DNA of 64,000 nucleotides from an uncultured Bacillota bacterium (GTDB taxonomy: Bacteria > Bacillota > Clostridia > Lachnospirales > Lachnospiraceae): positions 186,001-250,000 of the forward strand of contig CASEXH010000006.1 of the NCBI GenBank assembly GCA_949291945.1, written 5' to 3'. The notes under the pieces are model-generated. The model searched no databases, had not been told where the DNA came from, and saw only the letters and a list, made by a program, of their open reading frames with translations. Both the position numbers and the translations under genes were made by a program. Below are positions 38,256 to 46,979 of this stretch, piece by piece (the stretch's first letter is position 1; every line of letters starts with the position of its first letter).

Positions 38256-39710
38256 TCAATTCCTCTGCTTCTTGGCGTAGTTGCCGTATTTGCCATATTT
38301 TCCATATTTACCGTATTTTCCGTAACCATATCTTCCCAGAGAAGTGCTGTTGCTGAAAGTCTTTACTCCGTTAAGGACAACGCCCAGAACGTTTCTGCCC
38401 TCTCCCCGGAAGCCGTCCAGAGTATCGTTAATATCAGCTGAAAAGATATAATTCTGACGGACTACCAGCAGTACCTCATCCGCATATCTGGCGAAGATTT
38501 CCGCATCTCCCAGAATACCTGCAGGAGGCGTATCTATGATCACATAATCCGCATACTTTCTGCAGGCGTTCATCAGGCTGGACAGCTGCGCTCCCTGAAG
38601 GATCTCTGTGGAAGAAGAATAACAATTCCGGCCGCCGATAAACAGCATATCTGGATCCTGGATCTTCTTGAGCACATTCTTCAGATCCGTATTATTCTTC
38701 AGAAATTCTCCCAGTTCACTTTTGTCTTCCATTTTGAGATTAAAGATCAGGAATTGGGAAGGTCTCTTTAAGTCTCCATCCAGCAATATAACCTTTTTAC
38801 CCTTCTGAGCAAAACTAATGGCCAGATTGGCAGCTACTGTAGATTTACCTTCATTTTCTGACACACTGGTCACTACCAGTATTTTGCTTTCATGCTCTTC
38901 CATTTTATACTCAATTCTGGAAGCAAGCTTTTTATAATTCTCCACAAAGGAAAAACTGGCCAGAGGATTGGTAATGAGAAGTGCCGCATTCTTTTTGCCC
39001 TTCAGCACATCTTTTGCCACTTTATACTTTCTTTCAAAAGAAATGCTTCCCAGGCTTCTGGCATCCAGCTTCTCCTCAATCTCCTGCTCTGTTTTCACAG
39101 TATCTCTCATTATAGAAATAAGGGCAGTTAACGCAGCCAGTCCCAAAAGCGCAATAAGAAACGCTTGCTCCGCTGTGTCCCTGGCATTCAGGGGATTTGA
39201 AGGTGAAAAAGGAATCTGGGGTGCCTGGAGCACATCCATGACTGCATTTCCTACGGAATAATAAGCAATGCTGGAGTAATTGTCTATAATGCCGTTCATA
39301 ATATCAAAGGCTTCTTTAGGAGAGGCTGCAGATACAGTCAGTTCCAGAAGATTTGTATTTTCTATTACCCTGGTATTTATATCCGCCTCTACCTCTTCCA
39401 CGCCCAGGTTCTCACAGAGAATTCCCTGCATGGCGTTGCTCTCAATGATCTTCTGAAGAGTAGTTGCCATAGTATTCGCCGAACTCAGGTTGGCGTAGCT
39501 GCTGGAAGAAGATCTTGAAGACACTGCAAAGGTCGCCGATGTGGTATATGCGGGAACATAGCGGATATTCACTACCATATAAGACAGCATGGCAGCCGCC
39601 AGAGCTCCCAGCAGAAGCACCCACCAGTTCACAAGTATGTCATGGATCAGGATATAGGGCTCTATTTTTTTGTTTTCCAGTAGATCTATAGATTGGTTTT
39701 CCTTACTCAT
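38256..39710 (-). CDS. Chain-length determinant/BY-kinase fusion protein (first copy)
   Basis: A 484-residue paralogue of the next gene with the same Wzz plus tyrosine kinase layout. Membrane helices lie near 30 and 175, Walker A is TSVSENEGKST, Walker A' VILLDGDLKRP, and the Walker B region VIIDTPPAG. The tail is a different tyrosine array, a YGKYGKYGKYG-type repeat, so the two kinases may be distinguished by their phosphatase or partners. Membrane-bound, regulating export and length of a capsule-like polymer. Located between the Ig-like protein and the second kinase. Confidence 0.92.
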   Translation of the reverse strand: MSKENQSIDLLENKKIEPYILIHDILVNWWVLLLGALAAAMLSYMVVNIRYVPAYTTSATFAVSSRSSSSSYANLSSANTMATTLQKIIESNAMQGILCENLGVEEVEADINTRVIENTNLLELTVSAASPKEAFDIMNGIIDNYSSIAYYSVGNAVMDVLQAPQIPFSPSNPLNARDTAEQAFLIALLGLAALTALISIMRDTVKTEQEIEEKLDARSLGSISFERKYKVAKDVLKGKKNAALLITNPLASFSFVENYKKLASRIEYKMEEHESKILVVTSVSENEGKSTVAANLAISFAQKGKKVILLDGDLKRPSQFLIFNLKMEDKSELGEFLKNNTDLKNVLKKIQDPDMLFIGGRNCYSSSTEILQGAQLSSLMNACRKYADYVIIDTPPAGILGDAEIFARYADEVLLVVRQNYIFSADINDTLDGFRGEGRNVLGVVLNGVKTFSNSTSLGRYGYGKYGKYGKYGKYGNYAKKQRN

Positions 39711-39713
39711 CTT

Positions 39714-40595
39714 TTATCCCTCCACCACTACAGTCATTTTTGTTGTGGCAGTTACGCCCTCCGGAGGAGTATAACTGAATTCTGCCGTATAGGTTCCCGG
39801 TGTATTGTAATCTGTCCCGTCAGCAATGTTAACAGCAGTGCCTGCCAGATCCTCAGATAATATTGGATCGTTAAGTTCGTAGACCTGTGAGCCTCTCTGG
39901 ATCCCTGTTACATAATCTCCTAAAGAAAGAGGCTGGCCGACTTTTGTATAAACAATATACTCAGACAATACAGGGTAATACTTTTCGCTTTCCTGATCAT
40001 CCTGAGGATCTACAATAGTCATCTCCATAGAGACAGATGTAACATCTCCTCCGCTGTTGCTTACCTGAACGGTAATAGGATAAGTACCTGCACCGTCTAT
40101 ATAACCATTTCCACCAATATTCATTCTCATCTGGCTGGTAATATCTCCATCCAGACAGTCCGTAGCTTTGAACATCTGCAGAAATTGTGAAATACTCCAC
40201 TCTTCTGTAACATCCGTATCAAATCTGAGGGGTTCTGCCAATGTTATCCTTGGAGGAGTATAATCTGTGTAAACCAGCTCTCTGGTCAGAGTAGCCCCAT
40301 GATTGGAACTGTCAAAAACTACATATGTAATGTCTCTCTTTCCGGTATCTGTGAAATTGGACATGGAGGCAATACGGATATCAGCTGTAATATCCCCGTC
40401 TACATTGTCCTCTGCTTTCAGTCCCTGGAAAAGTTCTGACTCCTCAGCTTCCACACTGACAGAGATGCTTTCGTTTTCACTGGTAATCGTTGGGGGCTCA
40501 TTGTCAGTCCTGAGTCTGGTCTCAACCTGGTAGGCGGCAAAAAGCCCTGCCGTCACAATAAAAATAATAATTACCGCAATTCTTAATTTTCTCAT
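39714..40595 (-). CDS. Membrane-anchored Ig-like protein (DUF5011-type repeats)
   Basis: A 293-residue protein with an N-terminal signal anchor (~5-22) and outside Ig-like repeats. Two copies of a D-x-x-DGDIT motif (DNVDGDITADI near 65 and DCLDGDITSQM near 150) each precede strand-rich segments, typical of DUF5011/Cry22-type bacterial Ig domains. It has no catalytic motif. Within a polysaccharide-regulation operon it may bind cell-wall polymer or the growing glycan on the outer face. Confidence 0.8.
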   Translation of the reverse strand: MRKLRIAVIIIFIVTAGLFAAYQVETRLRTDNEPPTITSENESISVSVEAEESELFQGLKAEDNVDGDITADIRIASMSNFTDTGKRDITYVVFDSSNHGATLTRELVYTDYTPPRITLAEPLRFDTDVTEEWSISQFLQMFKATDCLDGDITSQMRMNIGGNGYIDGAGTYPITVQVSNSGGDVTSVSMEMTIVDPQDDQESEKYYPVLSEYIVYTKVGQPLSLGDYVTGIQRGSQVYELNDPILSEDLAGTAVNIADGTDYNTPGTYTAEFSYTPPEGVTATTKMTVVVEG

Positions 40596-40612
40596 ATCCT
40601 TCTTCCTGCTCC

Positions 40613-41377
40613 TTAAAACTGATATGTATCCTCAAAAGCAATCCTGCGGAACCGGATCACTTCCTGTCCCATGCAGATCCGTCCGGGATTTGCTGTAAAC
40701 AGGACGTCCAGATAGTCCGGAGGATAGTCCTCCAAAAGAGCCTGGTAAACATCCTGCATCCAAGGGGTCCTTTGATAGGGACTGTGAGCGTCGCTGGCTA
40801 TCGCCGTGATCAGATTATGATCCAGCAGTTCAAAGGCAGTATTCTGGGCATCTCTGCCAAATCGTCCCATAAAGCTTCCTTTGTTCACCTGCACAGCATA
40901 TCCCTTTTCCTGCCACCGGTATACGATCTCCGGATCATCCTGAACAAACTCATACCGCTCTGCATGAGCGATCACCGGAATCGCCTTTGTCTCCCACATT
41001 TTCTTCAGAATCATATCCGCAAAATCAGGATCCTCCTGAAAATCAAATTCCATCAGCAGATATCTGGTCTTATTCAAAGTAATGATCTTTCCCTCTGCCA
41101 GCAGGCGGGGAAGCTCAAAAGTAGAATAAACTTCCATCCCCGGCAAAAGCTTCACCGGAATGTGGTTATGTTCCAGTTCCCGGGCAGTCTTCCTGAAAAG
41201 TTCTGCGTATTCCTTTCCGAAATAATTGTCATACACCCCCGGGATGTTGCAGTGAGGAGTGGCTATGATCGTTGTAGTTCCGCTGTCTGCAGCCATAGCA
41301 GCCATCTCCATAGAATCATACAGGTCCCTGGAGCCGTCATCAATCCCCGGCAAAATATGGGTATGTATATCTCTCAT
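40613..41377 (-). CDS. PHP-type tyrosine-protein phosphatase (CpsB/CapC-like)
   Basis: Removes phosphate from tyrosine of the BY-kinase tail, opposing the kinases encoded downstream. The 254-residue protein begins MRDIHTHILPGIDDGS, giving the metal-binding HxH and the first Asp, with further PHP ligands ATPHCN, IPVIAHAERYE and ASDAHSP. The start at 41,377 is supported by AAGGGAGAAG upstream; longer reading extends into the promoter. It opens the operon phosphatase, Ig-like, kinase, kinase, LCP. Confidence 0.93.
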   Translation of the reverse strand: MRDIHTHILPGIDDGSRDLYDSMEMAAMAADSGTTTIIATPHCNIPGVYDNYFGKEYAELFRKTARELEHNHIPVKLLPGMEVYSTFELPRLLAEGKIITLNKTRYLLMEFDFQEDPDFADMILKKMWETKAIPVIAHAERYEFVQDDPEIVYRWQEKGYAVQVNKGSFMGRFGRDAQNTAFELLDHNLITAIASDAHSPYQRTPWMQDVYQALLEDYPPDYLDVLFTANPGRICMGQEVIRFRRIAFEDTYQF

Positions 41378-41404
41378 GACTTCTCCCTTTGTACTTAAAA
41401 TCGC

Positions 41405-41445
41405 ATTATACCCCAGTAGTATAGCATATCTTTCTATAAAAATCA
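41405..41445 (-). promoter_or_regulatory. Promoter region of the polysaccharide-regulation operon
   Basis: Two -10-like hexamers lie in the 68 bases between genes: TATAAT at 41,405-41,410 and TATACT at 41,418-41,423, the latter preceded by TG in extended form. No good -35 is visible. No terminator separates this from the upstream signal peptidase gene, so read-through is also possible. Confidence 0.4.
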
Positions 41446-41925
41446 CTATTTCGGGACAGAAATCTTATGCCTTCTTTTCCCTGCCCCCGACAGTATTCCA
41501 TAGCATTTTGCCAGAAATGGCCTCAGAGGAAGGAGATCCAGCCAGGTGTGAGCGAAAAATTCCCACCAGAAATCCCCGGGCCTTATCTTTTTTCCCTTTC
41601 TTTGCACACAGAACACCAGGCCGAAGATCTGCTCTCTCCTTACAGGTCCCTCCACCTGAGTCTGGCCGTCTCCCACTATATAAAATCCATCTTTCTTCTC
41701 CTTCAGGATCCTGTGCATGACAAACTGCCCCGAATCCCTTTGAAAAAACACCATGTCACCCCGGCGCAGTTCCCGGTCCGGCTTCCGGAAATAAATATAA
41801 TCCCTGGCATGTATTAAAAAAGGAGACATACTGCTGCCGGATATAAGAAGAGAGACCTCCCGTCCCTCTTCTGTCAGCTCCCGAAGAGCCGATACATATT
41901 CTCTGGTATCCACAAGTCTGGTCAT
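41446..41925 (-). CDS. S26 signal peptidase-like protein (ER/SipW type)
   Basis: A 159-residue member of the S24/S26 serine peptidases. The nucleophile Ser lies in ISGSSMSPFL near 30, and DMVFFQRDSG followed by FVMHRIL supplies His where typical bacterial enzymes have Lys, the pattern of archaeal/ER-type or SipW peptidases. FYIVGDGQTQVEGP completes the fold. A hydrophobic anchor is short or absent. The stop of the exporter gene is ten bases upstream and AGGAGG precedes the ATG, so it is the last gene of the first peptide module. It may cleave the leader of the exported peptide; this is inferred from position only. Confidence 0.8.
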   Translation of the reverse strand: MTRLVDTREYVSALRELTEEGREVSLLISGSSMSPFLIHARDYIYFRKPDRELRRGDMVFFQRDSGQFVMHRILKEKKDGFYIVGDGQTQVEGPVRREQIFGLVFCVQRKGKKIRPGDFWWEFFAHTWLDLLPLRPFLAKCYGILSGAGKRRHKISVPK

Positions 41926-41935
41926 CTGATCCCTC

Positions 41936-43696
41936 CTAGAAATCCATGGCCATACGGCTGGATTCTTCCTCGCTGAGCTCCGTCACCTTTGTCTCCATGA
42001 CCCGGTACACTCTCTGGCAGAGATTCAGCACACTGGGTCTGTGAGTAGTGACGATACAGGTCTTGTTGGGATGCTGCTGTACGATATTCCTCAGCACTGT
42101 TCTCTCTGTGGTTACATCCAGGGCAGAGGTGGCCTCATCCGCCCTGGCAATGGCCACACGCTGGGCCTGGCCCTCAGAAAGGCCCCTGCCTCTCTCTCCT
42201 ACACTGCTGTTAATGGTATCCGGCAGCTTCTCCACAAAATCCCAGGCGCATGCCACCTTCAGGGCTTCAATGATCTCCTCATCGGTGGCCTCTTCCTTCA
42301 CCATCCGCATGTTTTCCGCAATGGTCCCTGACAAAATAGTATTTCCCTGGGGAACATAAGCAAAAAGATGTCTGGTCTCTGCATTCATAGGAATCTCCCG
42401 ACCGTTGGCAGCTCTCAGCTTCACCTCTCCGTTCTCCGGCCGCACCAGTCCCAGGATCAACCGGATCATAGTCGTCTTTCCTTCACCAGAAGGGCCCACC
42501 AGGGCCACGATTTCTCCCGGATTCGCCTCAAAAGCAGAATCTGTGATCACACGGGTTCCCTGGACATAGGAAAAATTCACATCCTCCATCCGGACCTGAA
42601 ATCCCTCTTCCGCATACTTATCCATTTCCCCGCTCTCGGGAATATGTACTTCCCTGGGCAGTTCCACCAGCTCCCGGATCCGGTGAGCGGACACAGAGCT
42701 GTTCAGGAAAGAAGGAATGATGGAAACCACATTGCTGAAAGCCGAGGAAAGATTGCTCCTCTGCTGAAGGAACAAGGTCATAGTTCCATATGTAATATCC
42801 CCGGTCCACAGCCGGAACAGACAGTAGCCGAAAGCCGCAAACTGCACCAGAGTTCCCATAATGGACATGAGAATATTGGTCTTAATAGAAAACAGGTTGT
42901 ACTTCAAGCTGATGTCCCGGAACTTGGACTGCCACCACCGCATCTTCTTGCTGTAATGGGGAGCCACTCCAAAGGATTTAATGGTATCAAAGTTATAGAT
43001 AGCCTCTACCTCAAAGGTCATCAGCTCCGAGCTCATCTCCCGGACCTTCTTGCTGTAGTCCCTCTGTTTCTTGATCATAAACCTGGACATAAGAAGCATG
43101 AAGGGAGCGCTGGCAAGAGCGATCACCGCCATGATCCAGTCATAATGAAGGATCACAAAGAAAGTAGCAATAAAATTGTAAACCGCAATAATAATAGTGG
43201 GAAGCCAGCTGATGGCATTGCTGCTCACGGTCCCGATATCTCCGTTGAAACGGTTGAGAATATCTCCGTTGGAATACTTATTCAGAGACAGCCAGTCCGC
43301 ATCTACGATCTTGTCAAAAATATCCGCCTGGATATCATTGTTAATGTCAATGCTCAGCTTGGCCGTGATCCTGCTGATAATACTGCTGAAGGCCAGACTG
43401 AATACAGTACTGCCCACCATAATAGCGATCATTACCCAGAGCTTGCTGGTCTCAAATCCTGTAATAATATCAATAAGATATTTGCTGGCCACACTGCTGA
43501 CCAGTCCCATAGAAGTACTGAAAACACCCAGGATCACATAAAACACAATGGCTCCCTTATACCTGGCGCTGTAACTGAAGATCCACTTCCAGTCCTCTAT
43601 GATCTCACCAAAGGTCCCGTCCCTCCATCTGGATATAAGGATATCCAGAGATTCAAAAGCCGGATTCTTATTTTGATTCTGATTTTCTTCGTCCAT
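41936..43696 (-). CDS. ABC exporter with a deleted Walker B strand
   Basis: A 586-residue half-size exporter: six membrane helices (~40-330) followed by an ATPase domain. Walker A is GPSGEGKTT, the Q-loop YVPQGNTILSG and the signature LSEGQAQRV are present, and the D-loop SALD and H-loop TTHRPS follow. Between signature and DEATSALD the family has ~10 hydrophobic residues (xxLLKDPPILLL-like); here the text reads IARADEATSALD directly. The strand carrying the Walker B Asp is gone, so ATP hydrolysis is doubtful. No peptidase C39 domain is present. Probably the exporter for the modified peptides, perhaps now inactive. Confidence 0.85.
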   Translation of the reverse strand: MDEENQNQNKNPAFESLDILISRWRDGTFGEIIEDWKWIFSYSARYKGAIVFYVILGVFSTSMGLVSSVASKYLIDIITGFETSKLWVMIAIMVGSTVFSLAFSSIISRITAKLSIDINNDIQADIFDKIVDADWLSLNKYSNGDILNRFNGDIGTVSSNAISWLPTIIIAVYNFIATFFVILHYDWIMAVIALASAPFMLLMSRFMIKKQRDYSKKVREMSSELMTFEVEAIYNFDTIKSFGVAPHYSKKMRWWQSKFRDISLKYNLFSIKTNILMSIMGTLVQFAAFGYCLFRLWTGDITYGTMTLFLQQRSNLSSAFSNVVSIIPSFLNSSVSAHRIRELVELPREVHIPESGEMDKYAEEGFQVRMEDVNFSYVQGTRVITDSAFEANPGEIVALVGPSGEGKTTMIRLILGLVRPENGEVKLRAANGREIPMNAETRHLFAYVPQGNTILSGTIAENMRMVKEEATDEEIIEALKVACAWDFVEKLPDTINSSVGERGRGLSEGQAQRVAIARADEATSALDVTTERTVLRNIVQQHPNKTCIVTTHRPSVLNLCQRVYRVMETKVTELSEEESSRMAMDF

Positions 43697-43783
43697 GAAA
43701 CCTCTCCCATCCAGGGCTGCAGGCTTATACTCTGCCGCCTCTTTCTTCTAGTACAACAGTATAACAGCCCAGGTTCCAAAACG

Positions 43784-44656
43784 TCAACCATCCAGTTTTT
43801 TCAAGGCTTTTTCCAGACAGTCCACTGCTTCCTCTGATATGGTACAGCCCAGATGAAACACAGAAACCCCTTCCGCCAGCTCCTGGATCAGGTCAATGGC
43901 GTGAAGATGATCCTTCATATTCCATTTATTTACTGTGATCTGACTGTACAGCAGGGGAAAGGCCCTGCCGGGAGGAAGCTGCTGGGCCTGGTTTTCCTTT
44001 GCCTGGCTGAGCATCACCACAGCCCGGATGGGAAATTCTTCATTGTGGCAGACCTCCGAAGTGCCGCATACCGGCCACCCCTGGGCCGTCCACCTTCCAT
44101 TCCTTTTCCCAAGGAGAGCCCGGTCACCGTTCACAGTCCGGCTGCCCCGGTACTTCTCCCACAGATTGGCCTGGGTGGTCTTCCCTGTCTCAGAAGGAGC
44201 AGAAAACAAAATGGCCTCCCCCTGATATACCATGTAGGCGCAGTGGAGGATGAGACTGTCCCTGGCGATGAGCCGCCTCTCCAGTGCAAGAAGAGAGGTA
44301 AACACCGGGTCAATATGCAGCCCCTGTATCCGGTCTCTTTCCAAAAGGACCTGAGCCATGTCAGAAGCCACCTCCTGATAGCAGGCGTAATACCCTTCCG
44401 TCCCCTTCACTCCAATAAGACGGCTCTCCCCCGCCTCAGCCTGAAAAACCAGAAGATCCGGCCGCCTGGCCAGGACCTTGCCCTCAGGCTTGGGAAGGTG
44501 ATCTGTTACTTCTATATAATAGGTGTATTCCGGCGCAACCTCTTCCTGATCTGCTCCCTCCTCCCAGGCAAACTTCAGAAAGTTCTCAGGGGGAAGGACC
44601 TCCGAAGAGCAGACCAGGCGGAACAGAAAATCACCGATCTTAAACTTCTTGTCCAT
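43784..44656 (-). CDS. HprK-like peptide kinase, module C
   Basis: A 290-residue protein of the HPr kinase-related group found in peptide-modification clusters. The P-loop FSAPSETGKTTQ is near 145, followed by YRGSRTVNGDRALL with a likely catalytic Asp, and GWPVCGTSEV. The N-terminal ~120 residues are a beta-rich substrate-side domain. Relatives in lasso-peptide clusters phosphorylate the C-terminal Ser of the precursor; here all three precursors also end in Ser. The gene overlaps the radical SAM gene by 17 bases. A paralogue is in module A. Confidence 0.8.
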   Translation of the reverse strand: MDKKFKIGDFLFRLVCSSEVLPPENFLKFAWEEGADQEEVAPEYTYYIEVTDHLPKPEGKVLARRPDLLVFQAEAGESRLIGVKGTEGYYACYQEVASDMAQVLLERDRIQGLHIDPVFTSLLALERRLIARDSLILHCAYMVYQGEAILFSAPSETGKTTQANLWEKYRGSRTVNGDRALLGKRNGRWTAQGWPVCGTSEVCHNEEFPIRAVVMLSQAKENQAQQLPPGRAFPLLYSQITVNKWNMKDHLHAIDLIQELAEGVSVFHLGCTISEEAVDCLEKALKKLDG

Positions 44657-45767
44657 GCTTTATTTTCTCCCATTCTTCTCTTAAGAGCCTCAAAGACTCC
44701 TCTGCATACCGGCACATATAATCCGGCACTCCCTCATAGCTCCCGGTCTCCAGGAGAGCGCTGGCCGCACAGGTCCGGCAGAGATGCCGCTCCCTGCAGA
44801 CACTGCATTTGGAGTTCAGCAGGATCTTGTCTGTCTCTTCTACAATATACTTCCAGGCAGCCTCAAATCCCACCTGAAAAACCGAAACCGCCGGCTGGCT
44901 TAAGATCACACAGGGACGCATCTCTCCCTGCCAGTTAATGGTAAAAGAGCACTGACCGGCCATACAGGATATGTGTCCCGGCTTCTCCCGGGCAGGCTCT
45001 GGATGATCCGCTCTCATCACAGACTGCTCCACATACTGAGGAAAAAGTTCCGGGCCCATCTCCCGCTTCAGGGCATGGATCCTGGCCACGGCTGCATCCT
45101 CCGGGTTCAGGCGGGCCTGAAGATTATAAGGCTTTTCCCTCTCCCGTACAGCAGGCATCATATAAGTATCCACCCGCACAGGAATATCCAGTTCTTCCCC
45201 AATATCCAGCAGCCGGTCCAGATCCTCCCTATTTGCCTTAGCAAGGCTTCCCCCTACCTTTACATCTACCCCTTGTTCTTTCAGAAGGCGAATCCCTTTT
45301 ATAGTTTTCTCAAATCCGCCGGGATAATGGCACAGATTTCTATAAGTCTCTTCATTAGTTCCATATAAAGTAATATTCACTCTTCTCGGCTTATACTTCC
45401 CGAGAAATTCCGCCAATTCCTCATCGACAAGGGTACCGTTAGTGTTAATCGTGAGGATCATCCCCATTTCCCGCATTCCCAGATAAAGCTTACGAAAATC
45501 AGGAAAAAGAAAAGGCTCCCCGCCTGTCAGAAGAAGGAAAAGCACCCCTGCATCCTTCATCTGTCTTCCGATCTCCAGCCATTCATCGGCAGTTCTCAGC
45601 CGTCCCTGTTTCTCCATCTCTTCCCGGCTCAGACGGACATAGCACATATCGCAATTCATATTGCAGAGAGGCAGAAGCTCAATACTGCCATTGGCAGGTG
45701 TGCGGGTACGTTTGGCCTGTTCCAGAAGCATCCGCTCTACAGTGGTTGCTCCTTCCATAGGTTCCAT
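44640..45767 (-). CDS. Radical SAM/SPASM peptide-modifying enzyme, module C
   Basis: A 375-residue enzyme. The radical SAM cluster motif CNMNCDMC lies near 34 and the SPASM region near the C-terminus (CMAGQC, then CSVCRERHLCRTC) should bind two more iron-sulfur clusters. This class forms thioether, carbon-carbon or epimerised residues in ribosomal peptides. The start at 45,767 is chosen for its AAGGAGGG. It follows the precursor gene after a hairpin and overlaps the kinase gene. Highly similar to the enzymes of modules A and B. Confidence 0.93.
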   Translation of the reverse strand: MEPMEGATTVERMLLEQAKRTRTPANGSIELLPLCNMNCDMCYVRLSREEMEKQGRLRTADEWLEIGRQMKDAGVLFLLLTGGEPFLFPDFRKLYLGMREMGMILTINTNGTLVDEELAEFLGKYKPRRVNITLYGTNEETYRNLCHYPGGFEKTIKGIRLLKEQGVDVKVGGSLAKANREDLDRLLDIGEELDIPVRVDTYMMPAVREREKPYNLQARLNPEDAAVARIHALKREMGPELFPQYVEQSVMRADHPEPAREKPGHISCMAGQCSFTINWQGEMRPCVILSQPAVSVFQVGFEAAWKYIVEETDKILLNSKCSVCRERHLCRTCAASALLETGSYEGVPDYMCRYAEESLRLLREEWEKIKHGQEV

Positions 45768-45792
45768 AAAAACCCTCCTTTTAGGTAACATG

Positions 45793-45822
45793 AAAATAGA
45801 CCGGAGGATAGGTCCGGTCTAT
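45793..45822 (-). terminator. Attenuator-like hairpin between precursor C and its radical SAM gene
   Basis: ATAGACCGGA pairs perfectly with TCCGGTCTAT around a seven-base loop, followed on the minus strand by TTTTC. It sits between precursor C and the enzyme gene, so precursor mRNA would exceed enzyme mRNA. Confidence 0.65.
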
Positions 45823-45842
45823 AGTGATTATGTAGTTCTGTA

Positions 45843-46259
45843 TTATGATTTTGCAGTTTCCCAAGAATCCTGGTTGAGGTTGGTTGTACAGTGAACATTG
45901 TTATTATAAGGACCACGCCAGATAATAACATTAGTTACATTGTCTGACCAGTATGGAACATAATATCCATTTAGAAATTCATTATCTGAATCTGCCTCAT
46001 GAGTAGTGCCACACGCATGGTATCCACCTAATGATCTGTCTGCCTCCTGCCAATGGCCACCCCAGCCACCAACCCATTCTCCACGTGTTTGAAGGCCTTC
46101 TACTCCATTGCTCTCAACATAAACATTTCCGCTTTCTCCGTCTCCCGCATCACATTTAAACAAATATGTTGTACCGCTATCTCCACATGCAGCTACATAC
46201 TCATTTGCTTCAAATTTCTGCACTTCAGTTACTGGATGTGTCCAAACTCTTCTCTCCAT
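45843..46259 (-). CDS. Precursor-like protein, module C
   Basis: A 138-residue protein without signal peptide. The N-terminal region (VQKFEANEYVAACG) carries the F-x-x-NEYVA-x-C motif shared with the module A and B proteins. A CGTTH motif lies near 96. It is rich in Gly, Asn, Trp and Tyr, and ends ETAKS. It lies between a PqqD-like gene and a radical SAM gene, the position of a ribosomal peptide precursor, with a strong AAGGAGG site. The putative core is unusually long (~110 residues), so the mature product may be a folded mini-protein. Confidence 0.75.
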   Translation of the reverse strand: MERRVWTHPVTEVQKFEANEYVAACGDSGTTYLFKCDAGDGESGNVYVESNGVEGLQTRGEWVGGWGGHWQEADRSLGGYHACGTTHEADSDNEFLNGYYVPYWSDNVTNVIIWRGPYNNNVHCTTNLNQDSWETAKS

Positions 46260-46261
46260 TT

Positions 46262-46624
46262 TTATTCCTCCTTCAATAAGCCATATTTTACATAATCTTC
46301 TATAAAGCTGTAAATCCCTTGTTCCATTTCGCCCTCGGGGTCTTCATATTCTTCCTTCGCCTGGGCGATCACATCCTCTGCTGTCCTGGGTGTCTGAAAC
46401 AGCTTCCACAAAAAACTGCAAGTATCATTTAACGAAATCAAGCTGTTTTCAAATATCCCCGCCTCTCCCACAGGTATGAGCACGGCCTCTCCCGCAATCT
46501 CCCGGAGAATAAAATCCGGATTTGCTCTAAATCTTCTCTTACCCGGCTCCGACTCATGATTCAGGGGATGTTTCTGAAGTTCAGAGTCAGAGAGGGGCTG
46601 GGACGACTGTTTGTCTCTCTCCAA
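46262..46624 (-). CDS. PqqD-like peptide-binding protein, module C
   Basis: About 120 residues. The C-terminal ~90 residues show the PqqD/RiPP-recognition pattern: FILREIAGEAVLIPVGEAG, then NDTCSFLWKLFQTP, then a helix with DVIAQAKEEY. Such proteins hold the leader of the precursor for the modifying enzyme. A TTG start at 46,624 is chosen because GGAGGAGGAG lies just ahead, and the longer frame would begin inside the promoter. It ends two bases before precursor C. Confidence 0.85.
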   Translation of the reverse strand: MERDKQSSQPLSDSELQKHPLNHESEPGKRRFRANPDFILREIAGEAVLIPVGEAGIFENSLISLNDTCSFLWKLFQTPRTAEDVIAQAKEEYEDPEGEMEQGIYSFIEDYVKYGLLKEE

Positions 46625-46665
46625 TCTACTCCTCCTCCAAATAAATTTCCTGTATATGCATATAT

Positions 46666-46693
46666 ATGATAACACAGTTCTTACCATTGTCAA
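46666..46693 (-). promoter_or_regulatory. Module C promoter
   Basis: TTGACA and TATCAT on the minus strand, separated by 16 bases, lie about 42 bases ahead of the TTG start of the PqqD-like gene. The -35 matches the consensus fully and the -10 at five of six positions. Confidence 0.7.
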
Positions 46694-46916
46694 GTAAAAT
46701 GAGACACAGTTTCTTCACAATTCTGTGCCAAATTTGAGACAAAGGTAAACAAGAAATTTATTTTATTTTTAGGCTACAATAAGGCTTTCCTTATGTGTGT
46801 ATATATTCTACTACCTATTGGAGTGAAATTCAACTCTATATACAGAATTCTCTGTATTTTCCATATCTTCCCCATATATTTCATTTTTATCTCTCATTTT
46901 TAATTTCAGTGTACAT

Positions 46917-46962
46917 GAAAAGACGGAACAAAATCCTCTCCCGTGATTTTGTTCTGTCTTTA
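46917..46962 (-). terminator. Terminator after the module B radical SAM gene
   Basis: AAGACGGAACAAAATC and GATTTTGTTCTGTCTT form a long stem with one mismatch, and a U run follows on the minus strand. It sits 18 bases after the module B enzyme stop and separates module B from module C. The rest of 46,694-46,916 is A/T-rich upstream sequence of the C promoter. Confidence 0.85.
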
Positions 46963-46979
46963 TTATTGCTTTATTTCTT

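Noticed and set aside
42368..43837. 489-codon plus-strand frame over the exporter gene
   Set aside because: It lies antisense to a clear ABC exporter and has no family features or ribosome binding site.
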